A stretch of 64,000 nucleotides of DNA from Rhizophagus clarus (taxonomy: Eukaryota > Glomeromycota > Glomeromycetes > Glomerales > Glomeraceae), in contig BLAL01000194.1 of NCBI GenBank assembly GCA_015698045.1, positions 1,426,001 through 1,490,000 on the forward strand, in the 5' to 3' direction. Below, piece after piece: positions 12,061-27,523 of the stretch. Position 1 is the stretch's first letter; each line of letters starts with the position of its first letter. Under the pieces are notes generated by a model. The model was not told where the DNA came from. It saw only the letters and a list, made by a program, of their open reading frames with translations, and ran no database searches. Made by a program: the position numbers and the translations under genes.

Positions 12061-13144
12061 AAGCAAAACTTCCAATTTAAAATGAATTCAGCCAAATAAA
12101 ATACTTTGTTAATATAATATTTATAAATTTATAAGAAACTATTTATTATTTTTTAATTTTAAAATGTAATTTTATTACTTTAATAAAATAAAATTAACTT
12201 TTGTACTTAAATATTATTATTTAGTAAAGTTAATATTACTTATATTTAAAATTTTAAATAGTTTTTATATTTAATTTTTTTTTTATTAATTTAATTTATA
12301 ATTTTAAAATATAATTTCACTATTTTAATTAAATAAAATCAATTTTTTATATTTATAAAATTAGTTATAAATTAAAATTTATTTGTATTTAATTTTATTT
12401 TTTTTAAAAAAAATTATTTTATAATAATAATACTTGTAAGATTTTATAAATATATTAATAAAATATAAATATAATGGAAAATAAATAAGAATAAAAATAA
12501 AAGTATAATAAAAAATGAAATATATAACAAAAATATATAATTATATTTTAAATAAATCTATAATAAAAAACTCTATACCTAAAAGTATTTACTAATGAAT
12601 TTTATAATATTATTTGGCAATCACATTGTAAAATAATAGCAGAATGAGAGCATACAAAAGGTATCAAGAAACAAGATTTAAAAAAAGTTTACCATTATAT
12701 AAATATATAAAATATAATTGAACTTTAATTATGCAAATAAAAGGAGATACATATGATCTAAAAGGAAGAAAAATACTAAAACATAATAAACAATAGTCAA
12801 TAGCTTTAAAAAAATCAAGACAATATATAAATAAATTAATTAAAGAGAGAAATAGAGTATTATGGAAAGTATATAATAATATAAAATTATATAAATATAA
12901 TATAACTTCTTTTTCTTCTTTTTTTTTGTTTAAAGGATAGTGAAAACATATACTAAAGCTATAAATTATATATAATTCAATAGTTACTATAAAAGAATAT
13001 GGATGAATTTTATAAGGTAATGGTAGGGTACAGAAGCAATCTTTTTGGATAAAAAACCAGTTTGAAGTTTTAATAAATTAATTATATAAATAACAGATAT
13101 ATTTGTATTTTTATATAACCAATAAATTTACAAATTGTATTATC

Positions 13145-13178
<34 letters not shown>

Positions 13179-14900
13179 ATAATAGAAAATAAAATTAAAA
13201 TAATAATATGATAATAATAAAAAATTAATACTTTTAATAATTATTTGGAATTTTAAAATAATAAATAGGGTAGTAAACTATATAAATTAAATAAAATAGT
13301 ATAATTTTACTTATTTATTTAATAATATTTTTTTAAATTTTTAAAATTTTTATTTTTTTATTAATATATAAATAATAAATAAATTATCAAATTGCTATAA
13401 ATTGCAAATTTAGAATAATATATATATTACTTATTATTTTTTTTTATAGAAATATAAATATTTTTATTATGCATATTCTTAAATTGAGACTATGTTTCAT
13501 TTCCTTTAATACTATACAATTAGTTGGTATATTGTTTCAAAATTAATGAGAATAGAATTATTTTTATATTTTTTGTAAAAAATATATGTAGTACATTAAA
13601 TTTTATGTATATTATAAATTTCATATATTATTATTGTAAAAAAATTAAAAAAGATTGTTCTATTACTTTTCAGATAGTTGTAAATATATATCTGGATTTC
13701 ATTTTCTATATATTATAAATGAATTCTTATAGTTATGACTGATATTTTACAAAAATGTAAAGTAAAATTTATAACAAATACAATATTACATTTTTTTAGT
13801 TATAAAATAGAAAAAAGATTCACTTTATCATATAACTGTATAATTTATCTACTGATTTATTCTTAAAATATATACCATTTGGTTTATTTTATAATAGGAT
13901 AATTTTGGATAAGTGAAATCCTTTGTTAGCAATATAATATACTATATATTGTAGTATAATAGATATTTTTATATTATCTTGCTAGTTATTTTCTAATCAT
14001 CATCAGGAAATTTTTAGGTAGATCAGACCATGTAATTCCACATGGATTAGTTTGGAAATACGTGAAATTCCAAATATTCCTATAACCTTACAAGGATCCA
14101 TATATATTACCTTCGATCTACGCCAACAATACTATGTGTTACATCACAGGGTATCTGAAAAATACTGGAATTATTTGGAATTCCACAATTTTCTATGATA
14201 TATGATGTGGATTTCCATGTGGATTTTAAGCGAAAAAAACTTCCTGATGATATAATAATTTGGTGATATCACTTTGAGTAAAACTACAGAAATTCAGGCA
14301 AAATTTAAAGCTTCTATGGACTATAATAATTCATATCTTTAAAATTAATAGTTAAAGTAATATAATAAAATTTTAGGTAATATAAAAGTTATAGTTAAAA
14401 TTATATTTGTAATTATATTATTATAATTTAAATAATAAATAGAAATTTTTAAAATATCATTTTTCAATTAATTTTATGTAAATATTTATGAAATTACTAT
14501 TTAAAATATTTTTTTCTTAATAAGATGAATTTAATAAGTTATAAAATATAAAATTCTGGTTGCTGATTATTTCAATATTATCAAATAACTTTTAATTTTT
14601 TTAATTATAGTCAGGTAGTTATGATTTAAAAACATAAATTTTTGGACCTTTTTATGAATTTTGATTGCAAATAAAATTGTATAACCAAATTTATCATTAA
14701 TTACTTTCAAAATTTTTTTTTTATAAATAGCTTAAAATTTAAAAAAACTCTATTTTTGAAAAATAAATCTTATAATATTTAAATTAAAAAATGGAATTAA
14801 TTCTAATAAAATTTAAATTCAAAATCAAAATTTCAAATGCTATTTGTAAATTTTGAGTATATATTAATCAATATTATCTCAATTTAAGCTAATTATTTAC
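12060..14900. other. Extremely AT-rich desert
   Basis: Nearly 3 kb composed almost entirely of A and T, with long A runs (29-nt run near 13148-13176) and no frame resembling a gene. At about 12630-12900 the sequence is slightly richer in G and may be the remains of an old coding element, but stops are everywhere. It contains a MITE-like element at 13999-14251. It lies between the two copies of the nucleoside hydrolase region. Confidence 0.7.
13999..14251. mobile_element. MITE-like inverted-repeat element, 253 bp
   Basis: The ends 13999-14015 and 14235-14251 are inverted copies of ATCATCAGGAARTTTTT (one mismatch). Further inside, both arms share AATCCACATGG-like and GTGGAATTCCAAATA-like blocks in opposite orientation, so the whole element can fold back. 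It is markedly less AT-rich than its surroundings. No clear target duplication was found and it has no coding capacity. Confidence 0.7.
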
Positions 14901-15119
14901 ATATGACATGTGATAAAATTGATAAATGATCAACAAATGATCGTTGATAAAATAGGAATGTCCGCTATGCTGTATAGGTTTTTGATCGCAAAATTCATTA
15001 ACCAATCCAGCAATCAAAACTCAATCAATCAGAAAATGAACAGGGGCCACCCTTATTTTTGGTCATGTGCAACCAATGCCTTTATTAATAATACAGAACT
15101 ATGAAAGCGGAAAAGTAGC

Positions 15120-15238
15120 CCTGTCCAATTCTAGACCGGATTGCTCGGATCAAAAAATATAATTGGTTCTGAGGTGAACTCCAAATTTAATTGATCGAAT
15201 TGATTGTGGTCAGTCGATCTGGTCTAGAATTGAACAGG
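15120..15238. mobile_element. Short MITE with 23-bp inverted ends
   Basis: CCTGTCCAATTCTAGACCGG (from 15120) and the inverse of 15216-15238 (CCTGTTCAATTCTAGACCAG) match over 23 bp with three mismatches. The element is only 119 bp with a roughly 73-bp core and no coding capacity. No convincing target duplication was identified, so the superfamily is not assigned. Confidence 0.75.
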
Positions 15239-16414
15239 TAAAATGACGTGAGAAGACAGATGCGAGGTAGGTACCAAGTCCCTTCCTTATGGATTGCCTT
15301 TGTGAAATCACTTTATTACGTGTTTTGATGCAGTAAAAGGGTGCATTACACATGAAACAGTAATGCAGTGGTCCCCGTTCAAACTATTTATTTAGAAAGA
15401 ATGGTTTTATAAAGGACTTACAATCCAGAAGAGTTTTTTTTTGAATAAGGTCTATTGATTCTTCCTTACTGCAAAGAACTTATACTTTTAAAACACAAAT
15501 ATAACTTAATTAGATTAAGGATGAAAATAAAGAAAATAAATCTCTACCATCAATGAACAATAAGCGAACTCGTACTTGTGCAAATTACACTTTCTTGTCT
15601 AGTGCATCCAAGAATCAACTTTTATATTGAGCATACAAATAGCTGAGCGACTAGGACAATCTCTCCTTGAGGGTAAACTGTCATTTAAGTCAAAACCAAA
15701 CTCCTCCTTCAAGGGAGAACATAAAATCAGCAATTAACTATATAAATCACAATGACACGGGCAAATGTCATTTTGTTTTATTTATTTGGAAAGAAAAGAA
15801 GTTACAGTGAATTACATATACAAAATTAAAGAAAAATATCTATGTATTTATAGCTGCCATCCACCCTTCGATAAATGAATGAAGCACTTCAAGTGTATTA
15901 AACTAAAATAACATTCTCATTTCTCTAAACTCACACGTGATTAGCGAGACGCGTAAATTTTACTATGATGCTGAGAAGTGAGAGCCTGAGACCATTATAT
16001 CAACATATCTGATTTGTCTCTGAAAAGTCGAGAATTATAAATGTATCTTCTCAATTCTTATATGAATTCTAAATTAGTTTGTTACTCGCATTGAACGACT
16101 GTTTAATTAATAAAATTTTAAATATAGCTTACAATTAGTAATGATTTTTTTAGATAAAGTTTATTTTAATTTATTTAATTTAAATTATAAATTATTTTAA
16201 AAAAAAAAAATTTTATAATTCAAATTTAATTCAATACGAATTGAAAGAAATTTCAAAATACTAATGTTAGTATTTCAAAAAATGCCTTATTTGTATTTTA
16301 TATACTATAGATTGTGTTATTAATTATTTTTATGATTTCACGGCAATCATAAATGTTTATATTGCTAAGCATGGTAGAAGATGTCGAGTAACGATACTTA
16401 AATATCTAAACTCT
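15239..16414. other. Unidentified spacer of mixed composition
   Basis: Less AT-rich than the preceding desert, especially 15240-16100. It has no gene-like frame but could contain a decayed repeat such as an old LTR. This is a suspicion from composition only. Confidence 0.3.
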
Positions 16415-17840
16415 AGATAATTTGCTAATCAATAACATTGACAATGTTCTTTCTACTATCACAAGAAATGTTGTATCTATTCGTTAGAATAATATCAACT
16501 CAATCTTCATTTTAAAATAACTAATTACATGATATCTACTAATATATTAAAAAATGATAAATTGTATAAAAAGTTAAATATGAAGGTGACATGATTATCA
16601 ATCTATTCATCGTTATTCTATTATTGTGAATATAAACTTAGCAAATCTATATATAACAATAATAAAATCCTATACAATATTGCATCGTTTGAATAACCTT
16701 TAGTTCTCTGCCAACTATAATAATATAATTCCTTGATACTCAACTTTCATGTCAACAAATTCCGAAGTACATTATTAAAAATATATTGATCGCTAGTGCT
16801 ATTATAGCTGAATGATGTAACTTCATAACCTGGACTCCAATATTCTCGCATCTCTTTAAATACACCTCTCCAGCACTTTTATTTCTATTTTTTTGTTGAT
16901 CGCAAATTAAGATGTATTATATTTTGTAAAATTGCATTCGATAAGAAATTATTAGAAGATACTAAAAAAGTAAATAAATAAATAAATAAATAAATACATT
17001 TTTTTAAAATACTAGATAATAATATAAGAAAATATTATTATTACCATTTATTGGTAAAACAGTAAGGTGAATCTTTCAATTTTATGGAGAGCGTCAGTCA
17101 AATATTTGCCTCATCAAGGATCCGTAAAAAAAATTAAATTCCGCGATATTATCATAAGAATTGATAGCACTTCCTAAACAAATTGTTTGTTTTACGCAAG
17201 AAGTTGTGTACGTATCTTTTTCATAAGATTCGTTAATGAGTATAAAATTTCTTTATTTCACTTCGAGATAACATCATGTATCTATCTGATTTTCTGGCGT
17301 ATAATGTGAATGTTTTCGTAAAAACATAAGCTATAAAGTTCTAAAGTTTAAATATGTGCTTCCTTTAAATAATTGACATTTATTATTTGGCTTAACCGTT
17401 GTATAGGTTTATCCAAATCCGTTTAATCCATGAAAATAAATCTCAGAACATCCTACAGCTTTAGTTTTATCCACTCCTTTAATTTTTCAATATGATTGAT
17501 TAAAATGCAAAAAATCATTGTTAACAAAAATCAAACCTACTGCAACGAAAGCCTTGGCATTCAAAACTATTCAATAGAATATTTCTCTCTTTATCCTTTA
17601 GCGCGGGTAAAGTTAACGAAGCGGTGATGCACGATAATGCTACAAGGGTTCTTGTTATATGATTAATCTTCAAAATCGTTATTAGCAGTTGTAAATTTCG
17701 ATTAAATTTTCTATTCTTTTGTGTTGATATGAACTTAGCAAAGTTTATATACTGTATATTTAGTGTTGTATATCAGGATTAGTGTCTATTTGATCTTATA
17801 TAGCTTTTCTCACGTGGATCACCTTGCGTGTAACTTTAAC
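16415..17840 (-). pseudogene. Decayed duplicate of the nucleoside hydrolase gene and flanks
   Basis: Collinear with 8925-11289 on the same strand. Recognisable matches are: GAAATGTTGTATCTATTCGTT (about 16465) with 8970; the exact shared word CATGTCAACAAATTCCGAAGTA at about 16750 with exon 6 at 9730; GATCGCTAGTGCTATTATAG with 9780; the exon 5 block around 17100-17280; the exon 3-4 block around 17400-17660; and the promoter word GATCACCTTGCGTGTAACTT ending at 17840 with 11289. Frameshifts, deletions and stops interrupt every exon (the 5' part of exon 6 and parts of exons 1-2 are gone). It lacks the MITE present in the intact copy. It is certainly non-functional. Confidence 0.88.
16973..16998. 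repeat. (AAAT)n microsatellite in the pseudogene
   Basis: Uninterrupted AAAT units lying at the equivalent of the intron between exons 5 and 6 of the intact gene, where the original has a shorter AAAT-like stretch (AAATAAATTTA). Confidence 0.75.
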
Positions 17841-17925
17841 TGGACGTGGCAATTCGCCAATAAATAAGGAGACAATTTTTGGTTAATGTTCACGTTATAT
17901 TATAATCAGCTCAGATTCATTTATC

Positions 17926-18318
17926 ATGACTCAAGAGCAGTTGCAAGAAGAACTGATTCAAACTAAGGAACAACTAAAGAAAGCCTTAACAGAAATCGAC
18001 ACATTAAAATCTGATATAATTGACCTCGAGAAAAAAATTAATGAATATGAAAATAAAAGGAAAAAATATGAATCAACAATAGAGGAACATGCTGAGCAAC
18101 GAGAAAGTCGAACCTCATCGCAATTTGGTTGGAGCCAGGCAGTGAATTTTGTGCCAGTATTCTCACATGCTTATAGTTATGGTACGAGTAAAATGAATGA
18201 AACAGCAGAGAAGGAACAGAAAGCCGTACGTAATCTTCTAAGTGAAGAGATTGGTGAAAAATATAACGAACTTAATGATTTATTGAAAAAAATTAAAAAT
18301 AAGGATTGTTTTAAGTAG
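17926..18318 (+). CDS. Small coiled-coil protein of unknown function
   Basis: 130 codons, single exon, ATG in a plausible context and TAG stop at 18316-18318. Residues 1-60 form a strongly predicted heptad coiled coil (QLQEELIQTKEQLKKALTEI...), rich in Glu, Lys and Leu. A short middle part (about 68-92) is more polar/aromatic (SSQFGWSQAVNFVPVF), and a second charged helix closes the protein (LLSEEIGEKYNELNDLLKKI). It is less AT-biased than its surroundings. It begins 86 bp after the duplicated nucleoside hydrolase promoter region ends, so it may use or share DNA that arrived with the duplication. No family was recognised. The coiled coil is seen; expression is not shown. Confidence 0.6.
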   Translation: MTQEQLQEELIQTKEQLKKALTEIDTLKSDIIDLEKKINEYENKRKKYESTIEEHAEQRESRTSSQFGWSQAVNFVPVFSHAYSYGTSKMNETAEKEQKAVRNLLSEEIGEKYNELNDLLKKIKNKDCFK

Positions 18319-21100
18319 TAATTTACAGTATATACACAAGTTATTACTACAATATATTTTTCTCATCACAACCCTGATTAAATTTAAATCATTTTCTTAT
18401 CATACATAGTAAAGAATTATCCTAAATTTTCGTTAATTTGTTTATTTGCTAAACGAAATTGAACAGTAATAAAGATAAGTTTGTTCGTAAAAAAACATGA
18501 AATTTATTTTTATCTTTTATCGACGGTAAACGTTCCGCCGTAATAAAGCTTAATATTAAAAGGAAACCATTTGTTATCAAATTTGAGGAATTTTTAATGT
18601 CGACGTAGGCCGATTCAATTTATAAAAGGATAAATATTTCACGTTGACTTTTATAATATTGTTTTATTAAAACTGCGCAATTACAAAATATGATGTCTAA
18701 CTTAATCGTACATTTATTCGGACTGATCTTTTTTAAAGTCATACAATCGACTGAGCATCCTTGCGATATTAGTCAAAAATTCGAGAATTCTAATGAATAA
18801 CAATAATTGGACTTAATGTGAGAAAGGAAAGATAAAATAAGATTCAGACAATGACTATTTACTTTGTACAGATATTTTTAATCTTGGACACAATCCAGGA
18901 TCGTAAATCATTAAAAAACACGTTTAACGCGTCTTGTAGTTCGAAAAGCCAATTAACTATTCGTTTGGCCTTATCCATACCCACGGAGTAAAAAGTTGCA
19001 TTCTTTTAATTTCTCTTCATATACTTCAAATGGTATGGGAATAGTTAGACGATATGGATAAAAATTCATATCATTTTCAGTGAAAAACGAGGTTTACCTT
19101 CAACCCTATTATTATATTCCTCGACTGTCTCTTCGCATGTCATCTTTGGCTCCTCGGGTAACTGACTGATAGCTTCATTCTTTATATCTTCTACTACATC
19201 CTCGACAATTTTTTTGCCTCCTCTTTGACTTTATTGCATATGCTGTTCCAATTCATCCCTACTCAAGTTCATTATTTCGTTCCGGAATTCTTTCATAGCT
19301 TCATCGTTTCCATTGTTCGTATACTTCATGATTTTAATTTTGAATTTGAACGTAGAAAAATTCGATTTTTAGATATTTGTGACGACAATCAGAATGCACC
19401 ATGTGCATAAGTTTTACATCATTGTGCAGATTCTATTAAGGAATAAAAATTTCCGTTATTCTAATCATATTTTTCTACAAAAACTCCTGTTGCATCCTCA
19501 GAGAAAGTTGCGAGATTATTTTCCTTAGGATAGATTGTCCTTCTTTAATATTTTAGAAATTAGAAATTTGCTTATTGTGTATTAATGCTATATCAAGTAA
19601 AGCTTTTTTACAAATGCCCTTTTATTGTTCTTTCATTGATTTGGTCAATCGAAAAACGTAATAATCTCATAACCAAGTTGGAATTGTTCAGTCGACAAAC
19701 CTATGAATCATTTTGAGACGCATTTCAGCGAGATGCATTATTAAAGATGACTACAGCCAGCTCTCGATATAACGAACCCTTCAGTTTCACCTCAAATTCG
19801 CAAATTCGCATAGCGAAGAAATTAAAAAAATTACCGCAGATGTTTGTCGTTTTTAATTGGTTAAATGTCACGTGTTGGGAAATATGTGATTGGGCAACAA
19901 TTTCACAATGTCAATTCTTGTGTTACTCAAAATGCAAAATTAAATTTATTACCCAGAAAAGTAGGTTAAAGATTAATGGTATATTTACATATACACATGG
20001 GAGCTCAACTGTATCTAGAGAGGTATTTGTCATCAAAAACAAGCACAGAATAATTTTTAATATATTAAATTTAACTTAAAACAGATCACAACAAATATAT
20101 TGGATACACGGCTGCAAGAAGCCTATCCGTCAGATCGTTACGAAGTTCAATTATTTGTTAGATTTCCTTTTCGGAAATTTTCGGACTTCCTCTAGATACA
20201 CATTTCTTTTTTCATAAGTAACTAACTGTGAAGGATAATATACCCTTTGATAAGACAATCACAAACAAAAATATCAAAAAATATACAATTCATATGTCAA
20301 AAACGCATTTATCTTTATCTTCATATTGTTCTAAGCTATGCGGTTTAACTTGATATTATTATAATATCAACTTACCTAACCAAAAATTTCGACTATAAAC
20401 TTGTTACTATTTTACATGTGGAACTCTAAATTCACATCGGAATAATCGGAATGCGCAAATGGTAGTACGCTCGAGAGAAATTGATTTTAATTATTGCATC
20501 CATGTGCATTATCACTGATTGAGTGTGCGACTCAAATAATTAATTAAAAAAAAGTTGTTAGGGGTGGGAAACGGCGGGAATAGAATTTAAAGATATTTTA
20601 CATTGCACAGCATTTAGCGATCTTGTTAATAACTTGATTTGGTTGTAAAGGATTTATAGTGCAACATATTTAGGCATTGCTTATAAATTATGAAATGAAA
20701 AAATCGAAGGTTAAAGGCTTTTTGTAATCGTTTCTAAAAAAAAACTTTAAAACAAACATCGAGGTAACTCTGTTCAAAATAAAAACTTTTTTAAATGCAT
20801 TTTCTATAAAAAAAAGGACCGAATAAAAAACAATGTTGTATAACTACCACAAGGACTGTTTTACAAAATTTCATTGAATAGTTCTTTGTATAGGATCTAC
20901 ATTATTTTATTTATAAATGAAGAAAAATTCACGAATAATAATTAATTTCATTCTGTTTCCCACTCTCCAAAACAAATTTTTGTATTTTTATTTTTTTTTA
21001 CAGATAAGATATTTTTTTAAAAAAATCCGATTTTCTAAAATATTTTATAATACGAAAAATAAATACACAACAAAATTTTTATTTTTTTTTTGTCCAAAAC
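18319..21100. other. 2.8-kb spacer before the kinase gene
   Basis: It holds the broken minus-strand gene listed separately. Other open frames, such as 19747-20079, show no domain and mixed codon quality. The 180 bp before 21101 are strongly T/A-rich and are the likely kinase leader. Confidence 0.5.
18980..19329 (-). pseudogene. Broken Glu/Lys-rich gene of unknown family
   Basis: From an ATG at 19329 the minus strand reads 32 codons (MKYTNNGNDEAMKEF...) to an in-frame TAA at 19233-19231. It then continues in the same frame with KKIVEDVVEDIKNEAISQL and EEPKMTCEETVEEYNN to about 19085. A second block in another frame (MNFYPYRLTIPIPFEVYEE...) extends to about 18983. The coding-like composition, interrupted by a stop and at least one frame change, indicates a recently broken gene. 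An intron removing the stop is not obvious. It could also be a small family gene shared by many loci in this genome. Confidence 0.45.
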
Positions 21101-22471
21101 ATGGGTAACAAAAATTCACGACAATCCTCCTTTATTGCCGGAAGAAAAAAATGTAAATACCCATACCTACATTGGAAACGCTTGCGAGATAATGAGGCTT
21201 GGTGTCGATGTGATTCACAACGATTGACAAAAGGTTGGACTAGTGGTCATAAGGGAATTGACCAATTCATAAAAGAAACACAACTTAAAGCCAAAAATAG
21301 AACGGATCCATTTTTAGAATGGATTCCGTACGATCGGTTTACTAATATTAATGAAATCGGTGAAGGTGGTTTCAGTGTTGTTTATTCGGCTGAATGGTAT
21401 GATCTTGAAAAAAGACTTTCTTGGGCTGCTCCTTCGAAAGCTAGACCCGTTGCGTTGAAAAGCATCAAAAATTCACAAGATATCACACCGGAATACATTG
21501 ATGAGGTATAATATATAAATATAAAATATATATGCGCAAAAGTATTTTCTTACTTTCTTATCACTGATTTTATAAAATTTTTATAGCTTCGAACTCATTA
21601 TCGATGTGTTTCGGCTCCACCATCTCATGTTGAAAATATGAGATTTGATCATGGATTCCTTCGGTTTTTCGGAATTACTCGAGACCCAAAAACTTACGAT
21701 TATATTATGGTGACTGAACTAGCACCATATCATGATCTACGTAATTTCCTTCAAAATGATTTTGCGAGCCTTGATTGGTCCAGTAAATTATATTTGCTTC
21801 GTAATATTTGCGGAAATCTCTTAACAATTCATAAAGCTGGGTCTACACACCGAGACTTTCACCCTGGAAATGTACTTGTAGGTCAAGTTAAAAAAGACGG
21901 AAAAATTGTGACTGTAGCCAAACTTGCTCATTTAGGTTTGTCTCGGCCTGCTAATAAAGAAGGAGCGTTAGATGGGCTATACGGTGTATTACCTTATTTT
22001 GCTCCAGAAGTATTACAAGGAAAAAAATATACCAAAAACGCAGACATATATTGTATTGGAATTATTATGGCAGAACTTTCATCTGGAATCCCACCGTTTG
22101 TTGATCGTCCACACGATACAAAACTTGCGATTGAAATTTGTGAAGGTTTAAGACCTTCATTCGCCGAAGGAACTCCCGAAAATTATGTTAGATTAGCGAC
22201 TCAATGTTTTCATACGAACCCTTCTGAACGTCCTGATGCTGAATTTTTAGCACATACATTTAATAATTGGTGGAATTTAACTCAAGAAGACAATGTTTTA
22301 TCTAATGCTTTTCTTACTGCTGATGAAATGATATCCAAATTGGATACTAGTTTTGATAAACATCCTGGTGCAATTTATATAAGTCGTCTTATCACCTTTG
22401 AAAACAATGATTCCGATTCTTCTGATAAAACTTTAAGTTATTTACCGCCAAATATGGTTAAACAAATTTAA
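21101..22471 (+). CDS. Tyrosine-kinase-like protein, predicted pseudokinase (DFG changed to HLG)
   Basis: Two exons, 21101-21505 and 21587-22471, give 429 residues. The N-terminal ~80 residues carry the Rhizophagus-type pre-kinase segment (TSGHKGIDQFIKETQLKAKN). The kinase domain follows: Gly loop GEGGFSVVYSAEW at about 87, VALK lysine at 120, HRDFHPGNVL with catalytic Asp at about 225 and Asn at 230, then HLG at 250-252 where DFG is expected, and FAPEVLQGKKYT with ADIYCIGIIMAELSSG. The DFG Asp that binds Mg2+ is replaced by His, so catalysis is predicted to be impaired although Lys, HRD and Asn remain. The long insert between the Gly loop and the lysine strand is also unusual. The frame is otherwise intact, which argues for a scaffold or regulator rather than a dead gene. 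The family is expanded in Glomeromycotina; substrates are unknown. Confidence 0.9.
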
Positions 22472-23600
22472 ACATCCTTTTTTTATATTAACTTACTTCA
22501 TTTCAATTTTTCATAGTTCTATATTATTTTGTACATAAAACTTGGGGCGAATAATTTAACACGAATTAATCAACAAAAAAAAAGAAAATAAAAATTGTCC
22601 ATATACTGTACTTCTAGAAACAGATTATCAACTGATAATTTTAGCATTAAACTATAACTAGTTAGATTGTCGTCATTATCACTTTATGAACTAAACGTTA
22701 TCATTTTCATTCTAACTTTTCACTAAAATAACACTTGTCGAACCACTCAAAAGAGTCGGATGATTAATAGTGAGTCCAGCAATTCTCAATTCGTCAATAA
22801 ATCAAATTAATTCCGATTGCTCGGATCTTGGTTAAAGAATTCCCAATTCCTTGTTGTCAAAGTTCTGACATATTAACATGATACCAAGTAATATTACTTT
22901 AAAAGAGCTTTCCTTCTATATACAAATTTCCTTTCTTAACAAATTCTCCAGCTAAATCATATATTAAGATTTACCCATTTAGACAAGACACCCATTCATC
23001 CCGTTCATCCCATTCCACTCAAAAAGTTCATGCAACCAATCATCATTGCAATAAAAATTTTTGCTATATAATTTTCTATAATGATAGAAGTACTTTAAAA
23101 CAAACCGAAATTGAGTTGTTATATGTTCTTTATCATAAACTTGTGTAAGGACGAGGCAAGAGTAAAGGTTTTCAAAACCATACAACTAATCGAATAATGC
23201 CTCTGTCTTAGTATTTGTCTAAATTATCGAAAATTAGAAAGTATTTCATAATGCCTTCCCCTTAATATTGATTGATTTTCGCTTTCTAGTCCACATCAGT
23301 ATATAAAATTCTTACTATGACGAACATACAAATATAAAGCTCTCGTGATTTTGACTCCATCACGTGATTCATAATTTGGTAAAAATTAATCAAGTTTAAA
23401 TACAAGTATGAAATTAAAACTTAAAAACGCCCAAACACTTGTCATTAAACTATCATTTCTAAATTAGTATTGAATTACAAATGTGTCACTTCCAATTGAT
23501 TATAGACACGTTACTAAGATAATTGATCAAAATTCAAATCCGCTTGTAAGGTTCTTTTTTTTTAAAAAAAATATTTGTTTTCTTGTCTCTGCTTTCAAGA
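22472..23600. other. Spacer between kinase and calcium pump genes
   Basis: AT-rich. Apart from a three-unit 9-bp repeat at 22992-23018 (CCATTCATC / CCGTTCATC / CCATTCCAC), which gives the minus strand a short NGM-type repeat frame, nothing recognisable is seen. The last 60 bp are T/A tracts typical of a leader. Confidence 0.55.

Positions 23601-27523
<3,923 letters not shown>

Noticed and set aside
12060-14900. Mitochondrial DNA insertion or RIP-type mutated repeat
   Set aside because: No mitochondrial gene fragment or tRNA was recognised, and no intact partner copy is available to show directional C-to-T change.
19747-20079. 110-codon plus-strand open frame
   Set aside because: No motif, mixed codon quality and a start in AT-rich spacer; likely chance.
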